Shown here one piece after another: positions 24,198-35,369 of a stretch of 64,000 nucleotides of DNA. The stretch's first letter is position 1. Each line of letters begins with the position of its first letter. Source of the stretch: Myxocyprinus asiaticus (taxonomy: Eukaryota; Chordata; Actinopteri; Cypriniformes; Catostomidae); assembly GCF_019703515.2 (NCBI RefSeq), contig NC_059373.1:16132281-16196280 (forward strand). Reading direction: 5' to 3'. A program made the translations under genes and the position numbers. The notes under the pieces are model-generated. The model searched no databases and was not told the DNA's origin. It worked only from the letters and a program-made list of their open reading frames with translations.

Positions 24198-25773
24198 CAG
24201 GTGCATCTCAATAAATTAGAATGTCGTGGAAAAGTTCATTTATTTCAGTAATTCAACTCAAATTGTGAAACTTGTGTATTAAATAAATTCAATGCACACA
24301 GACTGAAGTAGTTTAAGTCTTTGGTTCTTTTAATTGTGATGATTTTGGCTCACATTTAACAAAAACCCACCAATTCACTATCTCAAAAAATTAGAATATG
24401 GTGACATGCCAATCAGCTAATCAACTCAAAACACCTGCAAAGGTTTCCTGAGCCTTCAAAATGGTCTCTCAGTTTGGTTCACTAGGCTACACAATCATGG
24501 GGAAGACTGCTGATCTGACAGTTGTCCAGAAGACAATCATTGACACCCTTCACAAGGAGGGTAAGCCACAAACATTCATTGCCAAAGAAGCTGGCTGTGC
24601 ACAGAGTGCTGTATCCAAGCATGTAAACAGAAAGTTGAGTGGAAGGAAAAAGTGTGGAAGAAAAAGATGCACAACCAACCGAGAGAACCGCAGCCTTATG
24701 AGGATTGTCAAGCAAAATCGATTCAAGATTTTGGGTGAACTTCACAAGGAATGGACTGAGGCTGGGGTCAAGGCATCAACCACACACAGACATGTCAAGA
24801 AATTTGGCTACAGTTGTCGTATTCCTCTTGTTAAGCCACTCCTGAACCACAGACAACATCAGAGGCGTCTTACCTGGGCTAAGGAGAAGAAAAACTGGAC
24901 TGTTGCCCAGTGGTCCAAAGTCCTCTTTTCAGATGAGAGCAAGTTTTGTATTTCATTTGGAAACCAAGGTCCTAGAGTCTGGAGGAAGGGTGGAGAAGCT
25001 CATAGCCCAAGTTGCTTGAAGTCCAGTGTTAAATTTCCACAGTCTGGGGTGCAATGTCATCTGCTGGTGTTGGTCCATTGTGTTTTTTGAAAACCAAAGT
25101 CACTGCACCCGTTTACCAAGAAATTTTGGAGCACTTCATGCTTCCTTCTGCTCACCAGCTTTTTAAAGATGCTGATTTCATTTTCCAGCAGGATTTGGCA
25201 CCTGCCCACACTGCCAAAAGCGCCAAAAGCACCAAAAGTTGGTTAAATGACCATGGTGTTGGTGTGCTTGACTGGCCAGCAAACTCACCAGACCTGAACC
25301 CCATAGAGAATCTATGGGATATTGTCAAGAGGAAAATGAGAAACAAGAGACCAAAAAATGCAGATGAGCTGAAGGCCACTGTCAAAGAAACCTGGGCTTC
25401 CATACCACCTCAGCAGTGCCACAAACTGATCACCTCCATGCCACGCCGAATTGAGGCAGTAATTAAAGCAAAAGGAGCCCCTACCAAGTATTGAGTACAT
25501 ATAGAGTAAATGAACATACTTTCCAGAAGGCCAACAATTCACTAAAAATGTTTTTTTTATTGGTCTTATGATGTATTCTTATTTTTTGAGATAGTGAATT
25601 GGTGGGTTTTTGTTAAATGTGAGCAAAATCATCACAATTAAAAGAACCAAAGACTTAAACTACTTCAGTCTGTGTGCACTGAATTTATTTAATACACGAG
25701 TTTCACAATTTGTGTTGAATTACTGAAATAAATGAACTTTTCCATGACATTCTAATTTATTGAGATGCACCTG
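24198..25773 (+). mobile_element. Near full-length Tc1-like transposon
   Basis: The ends are CAGGTGCATCTCAATAAATT and its inverted complement, flanked by the TA duplication (24196-24197 and 25774-25775). The inverted repeats are about 200 bp with few differences. The element is inserted within one copy of the 16-bp target duplication of the SINE at 25782-26201, so it is younger than that SINE. It lies in the eif3h intron between exons B and C. Confidence 0.95.
24497..25494 (+). pseudogene. Tc1-like transposase, one small deletion from open
   Basis: The frame starts at ATG 24497 (MGKTADLTVVQKTIIDTLHK). It has an N-terminal helix-turn-helix region (AKEAGCAQSAVSKHV), a basic GRKR hook-like motif, and the first catalytic Asp in VLFSDESKF. 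Near 25040-25050 about 8 bases that the family normally has before WGAMSSAG are missing, which shifts the frame. The second half is open to 25494 with FQQDLAPAHTAK and SPDLNPIENLWD. A three-residue duplication (KSAKSTKS) makes the second-to-third acid spacing 37 instead of 34. It is therefore inactive, but the decay is slight. Confidence 0.9.
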
Positions 25774-25781
25774 TACATGTT

Positions 25782-26201
25782 TTTTTGTTGTTTTTTTCTC
25801 CCCTTTTATTCCCCAATTTGGAATGCCCAATTCCCAATGCGCTCTAAGTCCTTGTGGTGGCGTAGTGACTCGCCTCAATCTGGGTGGCGGAGGACAAATC
25901 TCAGTTGCCTCCGCGTCTGAGACCGTCAATCCGCGCATCTTATCACGTGGCTTGTTGAGCGTGTTACCGTGGAGACATAGCGTGTGTGGAGGCTTCACGC
26001 TATTCTCCATGGCATACGTGCACAACTAACCCACGTACCCCACCGAGAGCAAGAACCACATTATAGTGACCAAGAGGAGGTTACCCCATGTGACTATACC
26101 CTCCCTAGCAACCGGGCCAATTTGGTTGCTTAGGAGACCTGGCTGGAGTCATTCAGCACACCCTGGATTCGAACTCATGACTCCAGGGGTGGTAGTCAGT
26201 G
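25782..26201 (-). mobile_element. tRNA-derived SINE, minus orientation
   Basis: Read on the minus strand, it has a tRNA-like head with a B-box-like GAGTTCGAATCCAGG segment, a body (GACTCCAGCCAGGTCTCCTA, GCAACCAAATTGGCCCGGTT) and an A-rich tail. It is flanked by a perfect 16-bp duplication GTTAAAGGTACATGTT: the right copy is at 26202-26217, and the left copy is split by the Tc1 element into 24188-24197 and 25774-25781. A second copy of the family is at 55445-55868. The A-box end is shortened relative to that copy. Confidence 0.85.
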
Positions 26202-26217
26202 GTTAAAGGTACATGTT

Positions 26218-28287
26218 GAGTTTTGTGTTAATTTATGTTTTTTAATAAATATTAATAAATGAATCAAATTTCTTTTACATTTCAGTTCCAAATATTTCTT
26301 CCTCAAAAGTACGAAATAATCATTTTAAGGATCCGGAATCGTTAAGAGGAATGTGAACCGGAATCTGTAAATTCCTTGCAATTCCCATCCCTTCTACTAT
26401 AAGTGGGTTTACAATATGTGAATGCATAATATAGGTATGTGGGTGTATACATTTGTGTGTGTGGATCTGTATGTGGGTGTGTGCTGTAGGTGTGTATAGG
26501 TTGGTGTTGCTGTTTGTTTGTCTGTGTTTACTGTAAGGGTGTGTGTGGTTTGTATGTGGGTGTATACAGTAGAGCGTGTGTGTGTGTGTGTGTGTGTATG
26601 TGAGATCCAGATAGCGTGGCGAGAGGAAGATCCATAGAGCTCATTGGACTCTGAATAATGAGGTGCATGGTAAAAGATGGAGGTCATACAGGGATGCGTG
26701 CCATCATTCATCAGAACTGGCGCGCTTCCACAGAAAGGCCCTTCAGAAACATAAAAAAAATGCTTCCAGGGCCACACACACACACACATCCACCCTTTTT
26801 CTTTTCTCTCTTTTACTCTCCACAAGCTTGCTTTGTTGCCAAAACCTGCAGAGCCAGCAAACTCTATAACTTGCCCTGTAGGGGCACTTAAAGAAAAAAA
26901 AAAGTTCAGTGTAGGTGATTTTATTTATTTTATGCTGTTCAGAGTCCAGTTAGGCTGTAGTTTACGTTCTCTACAAATATACAGAGAGCAGATTTCCTCA
27001 AGTTGTGATGTCTTTGTTGTTTAATGCAGTTTTTTTCCGAGCTTGCGTTCCTTCAGAATCCGCAGGCCTTTGGGTCATGTTTTGGAAAAGTAGTAGTGCA
27101 AGGCGTGTTTACGCTTTCCCGTGCACCGCTGAAATGTCACAGCATCTTGTATCAACTGTACATCAACATTTTGCTAAGCAGCTGAATCTGGCTTTTGTTG
27201 AAAGTATTTTTATTTTTGTATTCTGGTAAGGCCTGGAAACTGAACAGCCAAATGAGCTGAAGACCTGCTTGGCCATCCTGGGAGATGAGACCAGAAAACC
27301 ACCTTAAAAAAAAAAAAAAAAAAAAAACAGATAAAAGCCATTTCCTGCTGATATATCCAGATTAAGGTGGTATTTGGAACAAGGTTGCTTGTTTGTTGCT
27401 CATCCAAAATGGCTGTTAACCCAGCTTGGACCAGGTAATGACCAGATTAGACCAGTTACAAACCAGCTGCCATGTTCCAAAAGTTACCACCTTTAGCTGG
27501 TTTTAGCTTAATTTCTAGCATCTAATTTTGGTGCCAGATTGTATAATAAATTATTAATGACAAAATGTATTTTTGTTGTTGCATTCAACGATGTTGAAGT
27601 TATAATTTATCATTTGTTGTTGCATTTAATTCATAAATCTATAAATTTCCATGTGCATTCCGTTGAAGATATACGTGGATGTGCACTAGGGTATACACGT
27701 TTATGTGTGACGGAGATGCTTCTGGTTTGTCCGCACCCCTGGGATCTCTTTTCCCCACATCAGCTTGCATTTTTCTACAAGATTAATGGAACATGCTAGT
27801 GAGGCTAATTCGTTGTTAATAGGTTTTACCAAGAACAGATAAACTACTTATAAAGACATTTCACCCATCATAGTCCTAGTTCTATGGGCTGCTGTCCTGC
27901 CATTAAATATGCTTATCATTCTACAACATTTAGAGTGGGACTCAATTTGCATATCACATGATACATGCAAATGTTCTTCATGTATAATGAATTATTTATG
28001 AGGAATCCATGTTATCACCATCTGTCTATGGTTACTCTGTTGATGGCCATATGCTTTGATTATTTGCAATTCCCATAAGTTTTTGGGGAATTTCAAAAGA
28101 TCGCTTAGAAATTTGGACTGGTATTATATTCTCCCTGACATCCCAAATGTGCCTTTTAGACTTAACCCCAAGATACTGCACAAGATGCTATCCCTGGAAT
28201 TAATGTACTTATGGGCTGTACAACTAATCAAATAACTGTTGATCAATTCCAGTGTACACATTTTCTGACTTTGTCATTCCTTTGCAG
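26218..28287 (+). other. Intron: GT-rich tracts, A run, unassigned repeats
   Basis: GT-rich simple sequence spans 26430-26600. An A run lies at 27305-27327. CCAGCTTGGACCAG-type short repeats occur at 27420-27520. The segment ends with the acceptor TTTGCAG for exon C. No additional exon was found. Confidence 0.5.
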
Positions 28288-28737
28288 TACTCACCCGAAG
28301 AAGAGCTTGCAGATGTTGATGGACCGGGTGGATGACTGTGGCAGCGGGGGCGTGGTCGAGCTTCTGCCCGGAGAGAGAGGAAGCGGTAAGGGTGCATACA
28401 CCTGAGCCAGATTATGATTAACACCTGTTTCTAGTTGCAGTGAGCTTGGGGAGAGCGGTCTAAAAGGACCACGCCGCCAACAAGAAGGAGAGAGAGAGCC
28501 AGAGATCTAGAGTCCTGCTGGGTTGTTGATGTGTTAATGTGAAGGTAAAGAGTTAATGTGAAGCTGTAAACTCTGAAAGTTGACCATTAAAAAGCCTTAC
28601 CTGAGACTGAAGAAGCTTGGTTCCCTGTGTCCTCCTTCCCTCCCTGTGTGAAGTTTTGCTACAATGACATGAGTCAGGACATTGTCAAGTACAACCACTG
28701 CCGCAGTCTCCGCAAGCAACAGCAACAGAAATGTCAG
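28288..28737 (+). pseudogene. eif3h: eif3h pseudogene exon C, interrupted by an LTR (about residues 236-276)
   Basis: 28288-28336 encodes THPKKSLQMLMDRVDD, and 28669-28737 continues in frame with MSQDIVKYNHCRSLRKQQQQ. Between them lie a 327-bp LTR and its duplicated target. Removing the LTR and one target copy restores the reading frame exactly. The segment after KYN is one codon shorter than in the family and has non-conservative changes. The acceptor TTTGCAG and the donor GTAATC are intact. In the present sequence the frame runs into the LTR and stops at about 28405. Confidence 0.93.
28337..28663. mobile_element. Solo LTR with ATGAC target duplication
   Basis: The 327-bp sequence starts TGTGGCAGCG and ends TTTTGCTACA (TG...CA termini with short inverted TGT/ACA ends). 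It is flanked by the 5-bp duplication ATGAC at 28332-28336 and 28664-28668. There is no internal retroelement coding region, so it is a solo LTR left by recombination between two LTRs. The GC-rich 5' part and the later TTAAAA word fit an LTR with promoter and polyadenylation functions, but the family (Gypsy-, ERV- or BEL-like) is not resolved. Confidence 0.9.
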
Positions 28738-29880
28738 GTAATCCGTTAAATGACTACACCTTTCTTTTTGTGTAGAGACTCACTGTAACCTTCCTAACCT
28801 TCCTCACAGCAATGCAGTCTTTGAAATCTCAATTCTTTGCTAATGAACTAAATTGCTATGATTTATGTCTTATATTCTAACATTATTTGCCAATTAAGGA
28901 TTTAAGTAATGAATCTTAAAAAAGAATCTTCATGGATTCATTCTGGTGCAATGGAAATAATTAAAATAAAAAACAGCTGAACTGTCAAAATGCTTTAATT
29001 TGTGTTGATTGTTTTCTTTTTAACACAGTTTGCACCATCAGCCCTTTTTCAGATGGACCGGATGCTCCAAGCTAATTCCATTAGTCTTCTGGCACGTGAA
29101 AGCAGTACATGTGCAGCTACTGTACCTTTCATGACAACTGTATGGCTGATAAAGAGGGAACCAACACTCTTAAATGCTTAATTTGTTGGTTGCATGAGAG
29201 TTCATATGCATTTAAATGCTAGTCACTGTTATTGGTAGCTTTGTCATGTAATGTCTACTTGCAGGAAAACAGATTGTCACTACAAAGATCACAATAAGGG
29301 ACTCACTGAATGAGCATCTGATGAGGCTTGATGCTTTACTCTTCTCTATATAAGATATAATTATGATACAGTTGTAGTTGATGAAACATTAGCACCCGAA
29401 ATACAGGAATTAGCTCTGAGGCTATAATTGAAGCTTTGTTTAAAAAACACAGGGGGCACAATCTTCATGTAGGAGAGTTGCTGTTTTTGTTTGAAGCCAT
29501 GTTGTGTTGGAACCAATAAAATGGCCTGGCAGTTTTAGCTGTTAGTACAGATTTGTAAATATACATTATTGACATTAAATGAGTGAATGACACAACATTT
29601 TCAAGAAAATGTTTGAAATGGAAAGGAAATTCTTCAAATTTGATGAATCTCATGAAGAAATGGACAGGCTGTGACCGCTAAATCTTAATTCTCGGTAGCC
29701 TATTGTAATGTGAAAAAATGTAATTCTCATTACTGTAATGGGGGAAAAAAAAGAATTCAATGAATTGTAAAGAACATTTCTAAAGTACAGTTGTAAGTAT
29801 ACATCATAGAAGTATTTATTAATGCATTTTTACAGATTTCAATTAATGTTGGGGGCGGTGATTTATTGTCATGAAATAAT
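28738..29880 (+). other. Intron between exons C and D, unassigned part
   Basis: Mostly non-repetitive AT-rich DNA. No exon or element ends were recognised. Confidence 0.45.
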
Positions 29881-30139
29881 GGGTAACTCTTTGGTTTTAT
29901 TCATGAACATTAGTTAATGCATTAGGGATCATGAGGTGACGACTATTTTTTTCAGCATTTATTAATCATGGTTAATGTTAATTTACAAATATAGTATTTT
30001 CATTCTTAGCTATGTTACTTCATAATGTATTAAATAACAAAAATATTTATTATTCTATGTAGAAATTGAAATTTACCAAGATTAATAAATGTTATACAAG
30101 TTTTGTTCATTCATACTTCATATTTACTATAATGTTAGT
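29881..30139. repeat. Left part of a MITE split by DIRS copy 1
   Basis: It has the same family words (GGTAACTCTTTGG, ATTAGTTAATGCATTAGGG, CAGCATTTATTAATC) as 7819-8226. The matching right end (AACCTTATTGTGAAGTG) is found at about 32804-32831, beyond the DIRS element, so the DIRS copy inserted into this MITE. Confidence 0.8.
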
Positions 30140-30167
30140 GTTCCCTATCTGTCACTCACTTGATGTT

Positions 30168-30306
30168 GTGTCGATGTAGTGACACTAGGGGTCACTCTTG
30201 GGAGCCCGAAACACCTCTGGTCTTTGAAGAAAGGCCAATGAGAATTGGCGAGTGGTATTTGCATACCACTCCCCCGAACATACGGGTATAAAAGGAGCTG
30301 GTATGC
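30168..30306. repeat. DIRS copy 1 left inverted terminal repeat with TATA box
   Basis: It is the inverted complement of 32612-32749 with about one mismatch in the part compared base by base. It contains GGGTATAAAAGGAGC at about 30284-30298, a canonical TATA box pointing inward, so it is probably the element promoter. Confidence 0.88.
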
Positions 30307-30956
30307 CCCCGCGGCCCCGGTGTGGAGCCCACCGCAGGAAGCAGACGCGACCCGTCTCACGGCCGGCCGCCAAGAACCCGAGAAAGGCTTCGCAGTGCCC
30401 CTGAAATGGGCGACCCAAGGGCGAGGAAACCCGCTGCTCTGGAGCTGGTAAGCAGACCACTCCATCCCCCAGTGGAGGGCCGGGAGGAGAATCTTTTGTT
30501 ACCTTTTCATTTAATTTCGCCGCATGCCCAAGTGGCTGCGGTACCCAAGAGTTTAGCAAAAGAGCGGTTTCCTTGTTCCCTGGGTCACATACCCGGTGCG
30601 CACGGCCGTCATCACGACCACTGTCCACCATTCCATTTCGGCAGGTTTGGCGCTCCAGTGGCGGTCTCCCCACCCCTGCGCGCCTAGCTGTGGCACAAAT
30701 CTGCCCCCGATGTGACGGTCTCCACGGGTCACGAGGACAGACCTCTTCCTCTCCCGTCCCAGGCTGTTCCAGGGGTGGTTACAAGGAGCCAGGTAAGTGC
30801 TTCGATGTCCCTGAACTCAGCACGGCCACGGCACGACGTGGCACCTCAGGCTCCACCCCACGCAAGGCCCCACCCACCGGTATGTCCAACGAGATTGTCC
30901 CCTTGGTCCCCCTTGCCCGGACGCGTGGCTTGCGCTTTCTAACCCGTCGTGATAGC

Positions 30957-32505
30957 TGGTCCGGACCGTCCGACTCGGCTACGCGATTCAGTTCGCCAGG
31001 CGTCCGCCCAGGTTCAGCAGCGTCCACTTCACCTCGGTGAAAGGCGAGAACGCCACTACCTTGCGCACGGAAATCGCTACCCTCCTACGGAAGGGTGCGA
31101 TAGAGCCTGTCCCTCTGGCCGAGATGAAGAAGGGGTTTTACCCCGTATATTCTACTTCATTGTACCGAAGAAAGGCAGTGGGTTGCGGCCAATCTTGGAC
31201 CTGCGAGTACTGAACCGGTCTTTACACAGACTCCCGTTCAACATGCTGACGCAAAAACGCATTCTAGCGAGCGTCCGACATCAAGATCGGTTCGCAGCGG
31301 TAGACCCAAAAGACGCGTACCTCCACGTCTCGATTCTACCTCGACACAGACCCTTCCTGCGGTTTGCATCTGAGGGTCAGGCATATCAGTACAAGGTCCT
31401 ACCTTTAGGCCTGTCCTTGTCCCCTCGTATCTTCATGAAGGTTACAGAGGCAGCCCTTCCCCTGTTAAGGGAAGTGGGCATTCGCATCCTCAACTATCTC
31501 GACGACTGGCTAATCCTAGCTCGCTCTCGGGATGTGTTGTGTACGCACAGGGACATGGTGCTCTCGCACCTCAGCCGACTGGGGCTTCGGGTCAACTGGG
31601 AAAAGAGCAAGTTCCTCGCGGTTCAGAGCATCTCTTTTCTCGGCTTGGAGTGGGACTCAGTCTCGATGACGGCGCGCCTCACGAATGAGCATGCACAGTT
31701 GGTGCTGACCTGTTTGAAGGCGTTCAGACAGAAGACAGCGGCTCCACTGAAACTGTTTCAGAGGCTCCTGGGGCATATGGCATGCTCAGTGGTGGCCAAT
31801 CTGCTTGGGTTGATGCATATGAGACCACTTCAGCACTGGCTCCAGACTCGAGTCCTGAGATGGGCATGGCGCTGCGGGACACATCGCATGGCCATCACGC
31901 CAGTCTGTCGCCACCTCTTCAGCCCTTGGACCGACCTTACATTTCTATGGGCAAGCGTTCGCCTAGAGCAGGTCTCCAGGTGCATTGTGGTTATGACGGA
32001 CACCTCCAAAACAAGCTGTGGCGCTGTATGCAATGGGCACGCAGCCGCCTGCTCCAAGTTTTTGGCAATTCTGCTCGCCCTGCGGAGGTTTCAGCCATTG
32101 ATCCAGGGCAAGCAAGTGTTACTTCAGACAGAAAACACGGCAATGGTGGCATACATCAACCGTCAAGGTGGTTTACGCTCCCGTTGTATGTCACAACTCG
32201 CCCGCCGTCTTCTCCTCTGGAGTCAGCAGCACCTCAAGTCGCTGCGAGCCACTCACATCCCGGGCGACCTCAACAGTGCAGCGGACACGCTGTCACGACA
32301 GGTCACCCTCAGGGGAGAGTGGAGACTCCACCCTCAGGTGGTCCAGCTGGTTTGGAGTCGATTCGTGCAAGCACAGGGAGACCCGTTCGCTCCCCGAGAA
32401 TCCTCCCACTGCCCGCTCTGGTACGCCCTGATCGAGGCACCTCTCGGTATAGATGCGTTGCTGGCCCCCTGGACTATGCAAATATGCGTAACCTCCGTTC
32501 CCTGA
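30957..32505 (+). pseudogene. DIRS copy 1 reverse transcriptase/RNase H
   Basis: The long frame (518 codons as read) carries the RT palm with LRPILDLRVLNRSLHRLPF, AVDPKDAYLHVS and the active site YLDDWLILARS, then an RNase H region (VMTDTSKTSCGAV, and QTENTAMVAYINRQ where Glu replaces the catalytic Asp of copy 2). The true N-terminal part (about 30957-31139) lies in a different frame, with a small indel near 31140-31155. About 45 bases are missing within RNase H compared with copy 2. It runs into the right-end sequence at about 32480. The protein would be non-functional or severely altered. Confidence 0.87.
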
Positions 32506-32611
32506 TGGAGGGAACGAGACATTGTGTCCCTCCTTCCACAACGCTGGACTACCCGCTGAAATGTCTGGGACCTTGTCTCAGCTCCTCAGCACAAAACCTG
32601 AATGAGTGGTT

Positions 32612-32749
32612 GCATACCAGCTCCTTTTATACCCGTATGTTCGGGGAGTGGTATGCAAATACCACTCGCCAATTCTCATTGGCCTTTTTTCAAAGACCAG
32701 AGGTGTTTCGGGCTCCCAAGAGTGACCCCTAGTGTCACTACATCGACAC
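32612..32749. repeat. DIRS copy 1 right inverted terminal repeat
   Basis: Inverted partner of 30168-30306, with the complementary TATA box. The outermost bases beyond it (CTCGTTCCCTCCATCAGGGA and onward to 32800) differ from the left tip, as in DIRS elements, whose two tips are unequal. Confidence 0.88.
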
Positions 32750-32803
32750 AACGTCTCGTTCCCTCCATCAGGGAACGGAGGTTACGAATGTAACCAGGAC
32801 GTT

Positions 32804-32934
32804 ACTGAATACAACCTTATTGTGAAGTGTTTCCAAATAATGCCACAATGCAAAAAAAATCCCAATGGTCTTGAAATAGGCTAAAATAGGTACTTTTTTT
32901 ATTTTGTTTTGATTCTTTGTGAGGGTCACTCAGA
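32804..32934. repeat. Right end of the split MITE, then short spacer
   Basis: AACCTTATTGTGAAGTG at about 32814-32830 completes the MITE started at 29881. The remainder is unassigned. Confidence 0.75.
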
Positions 32935-32938
32935 TTAA

Positions 32939-34736
32939 AGGGTCATGAAATCCACCAAGTTCACCCCAATTTTTTACACCTCAGACTGAGAAACCACTCT
33001 TGAAATGGGTGGGAAAATATGTAAATATTTGGGTGGCAAGAGGGAAAACAGAAGGGGGACAAGAGCTACTTCCAAAAACACACGCACAACAGAGATGTTC
33101 AACCTCACACTATGAGTGGAGATGAAAACAAAAGAGTGTGGGTCTGTACATTAATCATGGGACAAAAGTGTGAAGAATTAAGGCGATAGAGCAGTTTGCA
33201 AATCTGTAAAAAGGTTTGGATATTTTGTTCAAACTTTTGAGAATGAAGTGAGAACAGCACCCAGAGAAGACATTACCATCAAAACCAGCACTGCTTTAAG
33301 CTTTACAATAATTCATATATATTATAGATTCATAGATTTCTTACATGGAGTATTTCGGGTTTAATTCAAGTTAAACTCTATAGACAGCATTTGTGGCTCA
33401 ATGTTGATTGCCACAGGAAATAATTTCAACTCATCCCTTTTTTCTAAAGAAACAAATCAGAATCAGCTTTATTGCCAAGTATGCTTACACATACAATGAA
33501 TTTGTCTTGGTGACAGGAGCTTCCAGTTTACAACAATACAAAAACAATACAAAAACAGCAGCAAGGTATAGACAATAATAAAAAATAAAAAATAAAAAAT
33601 AAAAACGAATTATACACATACATACAGACACACATACACATGGGTAGTGCAGTCGTGTGTAGTATGGCACAGACAATGAAAGTAAACTGGTCTGATACAC
33701 AAAACATATACACACTGTTTTTTAACATAAAGCCACAATACTTAAGAATAATACGTTTTAACATGACTCTGGTGTTATAAAATCGCTTACTAACCTTGTC
33801 TGTGTAATGTTATCCAGAATTTCAACTCTACTGCCATGACGACGTAACACCTGTTAAACAATGGGGGTAAATCCCGGAAACTTAATGTAAAGTAGATCAA
33901 AAATAGAGTTGACATGACTTTGAATTTTTGGTTTTCATCATTGTCTTCTGCCTTCAAGCCGTCATGTTATCCTGTTTATGATCAGATGCACAGCGAGAAG
34001 ACGCAATCGGTCATTGGCGCCATCTAAATAGAACAGCCTCCACAACCTGGAATACAGCGCTGCATTGTATTTGAAGCACAACAGTGGCCGGCCAACAAAC
34101 ATGCTCACTTCAGTGCGGTTATGAAGTGGACTGTGGTCCATTCTGGCATGTGATTTCAGTCTTATAATGTCCATTATCCGACACACAAAGAAGCGATGGA
34201 ATCAACGCTCGTAACATCCCTCCCTCATAAACAGCATGTTTGGAGCGTGACTAGCACAACTGCAGCCAAGAAATGCTCGCGCTGGTCTAGTGACGGACTG
34301 CGTTTTGTGGAGAGATTTCGATCTGACGATGGTGTTTAGTGTAAAAGTCCGCTCTCATGTCTGTTCCCCGAGTGCTGTTGAAGTCTCGATCTTACCTCCA
34401 TGAGTTTTAATTCTCTGCTGTTGCTGTAATGCCAGCTCATGCATGAGGCAGCACTGTTATTGGAGTGTTCCTTATCATGAATAATGTGGAAAAACGCTCA
34501 GAATCTGGTGACGTAAATACGTACTGTCGTATTACATTTTTACCTCATTTTTGTGAAGTTGCTTCAACTTTCGTTTTGAAACCGAAAGAACGAAGTGGCT
34601 CAATAAAACAAAAACAAAAATAACCACTTTCCTCTTAAGAACAAACATAATAAGTGCTATCATTGTTTTCAGTGAAGTGCAACCTGTACATATCTGTTCA
34701 CATCTCATAAAATCTGTTTTGGGGTTTCATGACCCT
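32939..34736. mobile_element. TTAA-flanked non-autonomous DNA transposon
   Basis: The ends AGGGTCATGAAATCC and its inverted partner GGGGTTTCATGACCCT are directly flanked by TTAA on both sides (32935-32938 and 34737-34740). TTAA target duplication is the hallmark of piggyBac-type elements, but the family is not confirmed and no transposase is present. Inside are segments related to the repeat at 57661-58120 (about 33340-33450 and 33720-33890) and an unrelated repeat at 33456-33720. Confidence 0.7.
33456..33720. repeat. Dispersed repeat inserted in the TTAA element
   Basis: AATCAGAATCAGCTTTATTG, followed by GGAGCTTCCAG and A-rich simple repeats, is a common fish dispersed sequence, possibly the 3' tail of a non-LTR retroelement. 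It interrupts the repeat that resumes at about 33720. Confidence 0.5.
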
Positions 34737-34740
34737 TTAA

Positions 34741-35369
34741 AAAACATTCTATCTCACACAGATACAAGGCTAAAAATCTCCCTCCTGATGCAAGAATATC
34801 TGGGGTTTTTGTGCCATGCAACCAGCTAAGGCAATCACTGGCATCAGCCAGAACTGGCCTGACTGACTCAATAAAGTCAGTGAAGTTAAAAGAGATTTAT
34901 TGAGTAGCTGTGTATCAAGGTCTGGATGGGACAAGAGAGATGAGGTGGTAATGGCCTTCCTCAGTGCTGGACTCTGATGCCCTAAACTTCATGATTGATT
35001 TAGTTGAATGTACATGTGACCTCCCGAATTCCTCTGATACTGAAGCAACACTGTGGATCTCATTGTATTTACTAATTTCTTTCCTCTCGCATTAAAAAAA
35101 AAAAAAAATAAATAAAAAAATCCAAAAGTTTCATGCCGTTTTTGCAGAGGATTTTCTCATTTGGAACCCCATGTGATGAGATGTTAAATCAAATTTTGAT
35201 GCATACAATCTAATTCTTGATGTAGAAAACATGATTGATTGCTGTCTAACACAATAAGTCAAAAGTTTCAGAACAAGTACACTTTACAAACAATGAAAAA
35301 AATGTAGGTGCAATATCAGTGATTAGCTTGATTAGATGTCATCGGAATTAAGCAGTTTGCCACTTTTAA
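34741..35369. other. Intron, unassigned, largely non-repetitive
   Basis: No repeat ends or exon were recognised apart from an A-rich run at 35094-35122. Confidence 0.4.

Larger units (their letters stand above)
30140..32803 (+). mobile_element. DIRS-like retrotransposon copy 1, deletion derivative
   Basis: It has inverted terminal repeats (30168-30306 and 32612-32749), a remnant of the gag 3' end (about 30320-30430) and an RT/RNase H frame. At the right is a segment (about 32484-32520) complementary to the right terminus, a relic of the internal complementary region. Most of gag and all of the tyrosine recombinase are deleted. GTT occurs at both junctions (30140-30142 and 32801-32803), as expected for recombinase-mediated DIRS integration. 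The terminal repeats are nearly identical to each other, so this copy is fairly young. Confidence 0.9.

Noticed and set aside
26409..26825. 138-codon minus-strand frame rich in Thr and His
   Set aside because: Produced by the GT-rich simple repeats at 26430-26600.
28337..28663. Possible alternative exon or retained intron within eif3h exon C
   Set aside because: TG...CA ends and the exact 5-base duplication show an LTR insertion; it lacks GT/AG borders at its edges.
30145..32793. Many long open frames on both strands of DIRS copy 1
   Set aside because: GC-rich coding DNA gives shadow frames; only the frames matching RT, RNase H and the gag remnant are supported.
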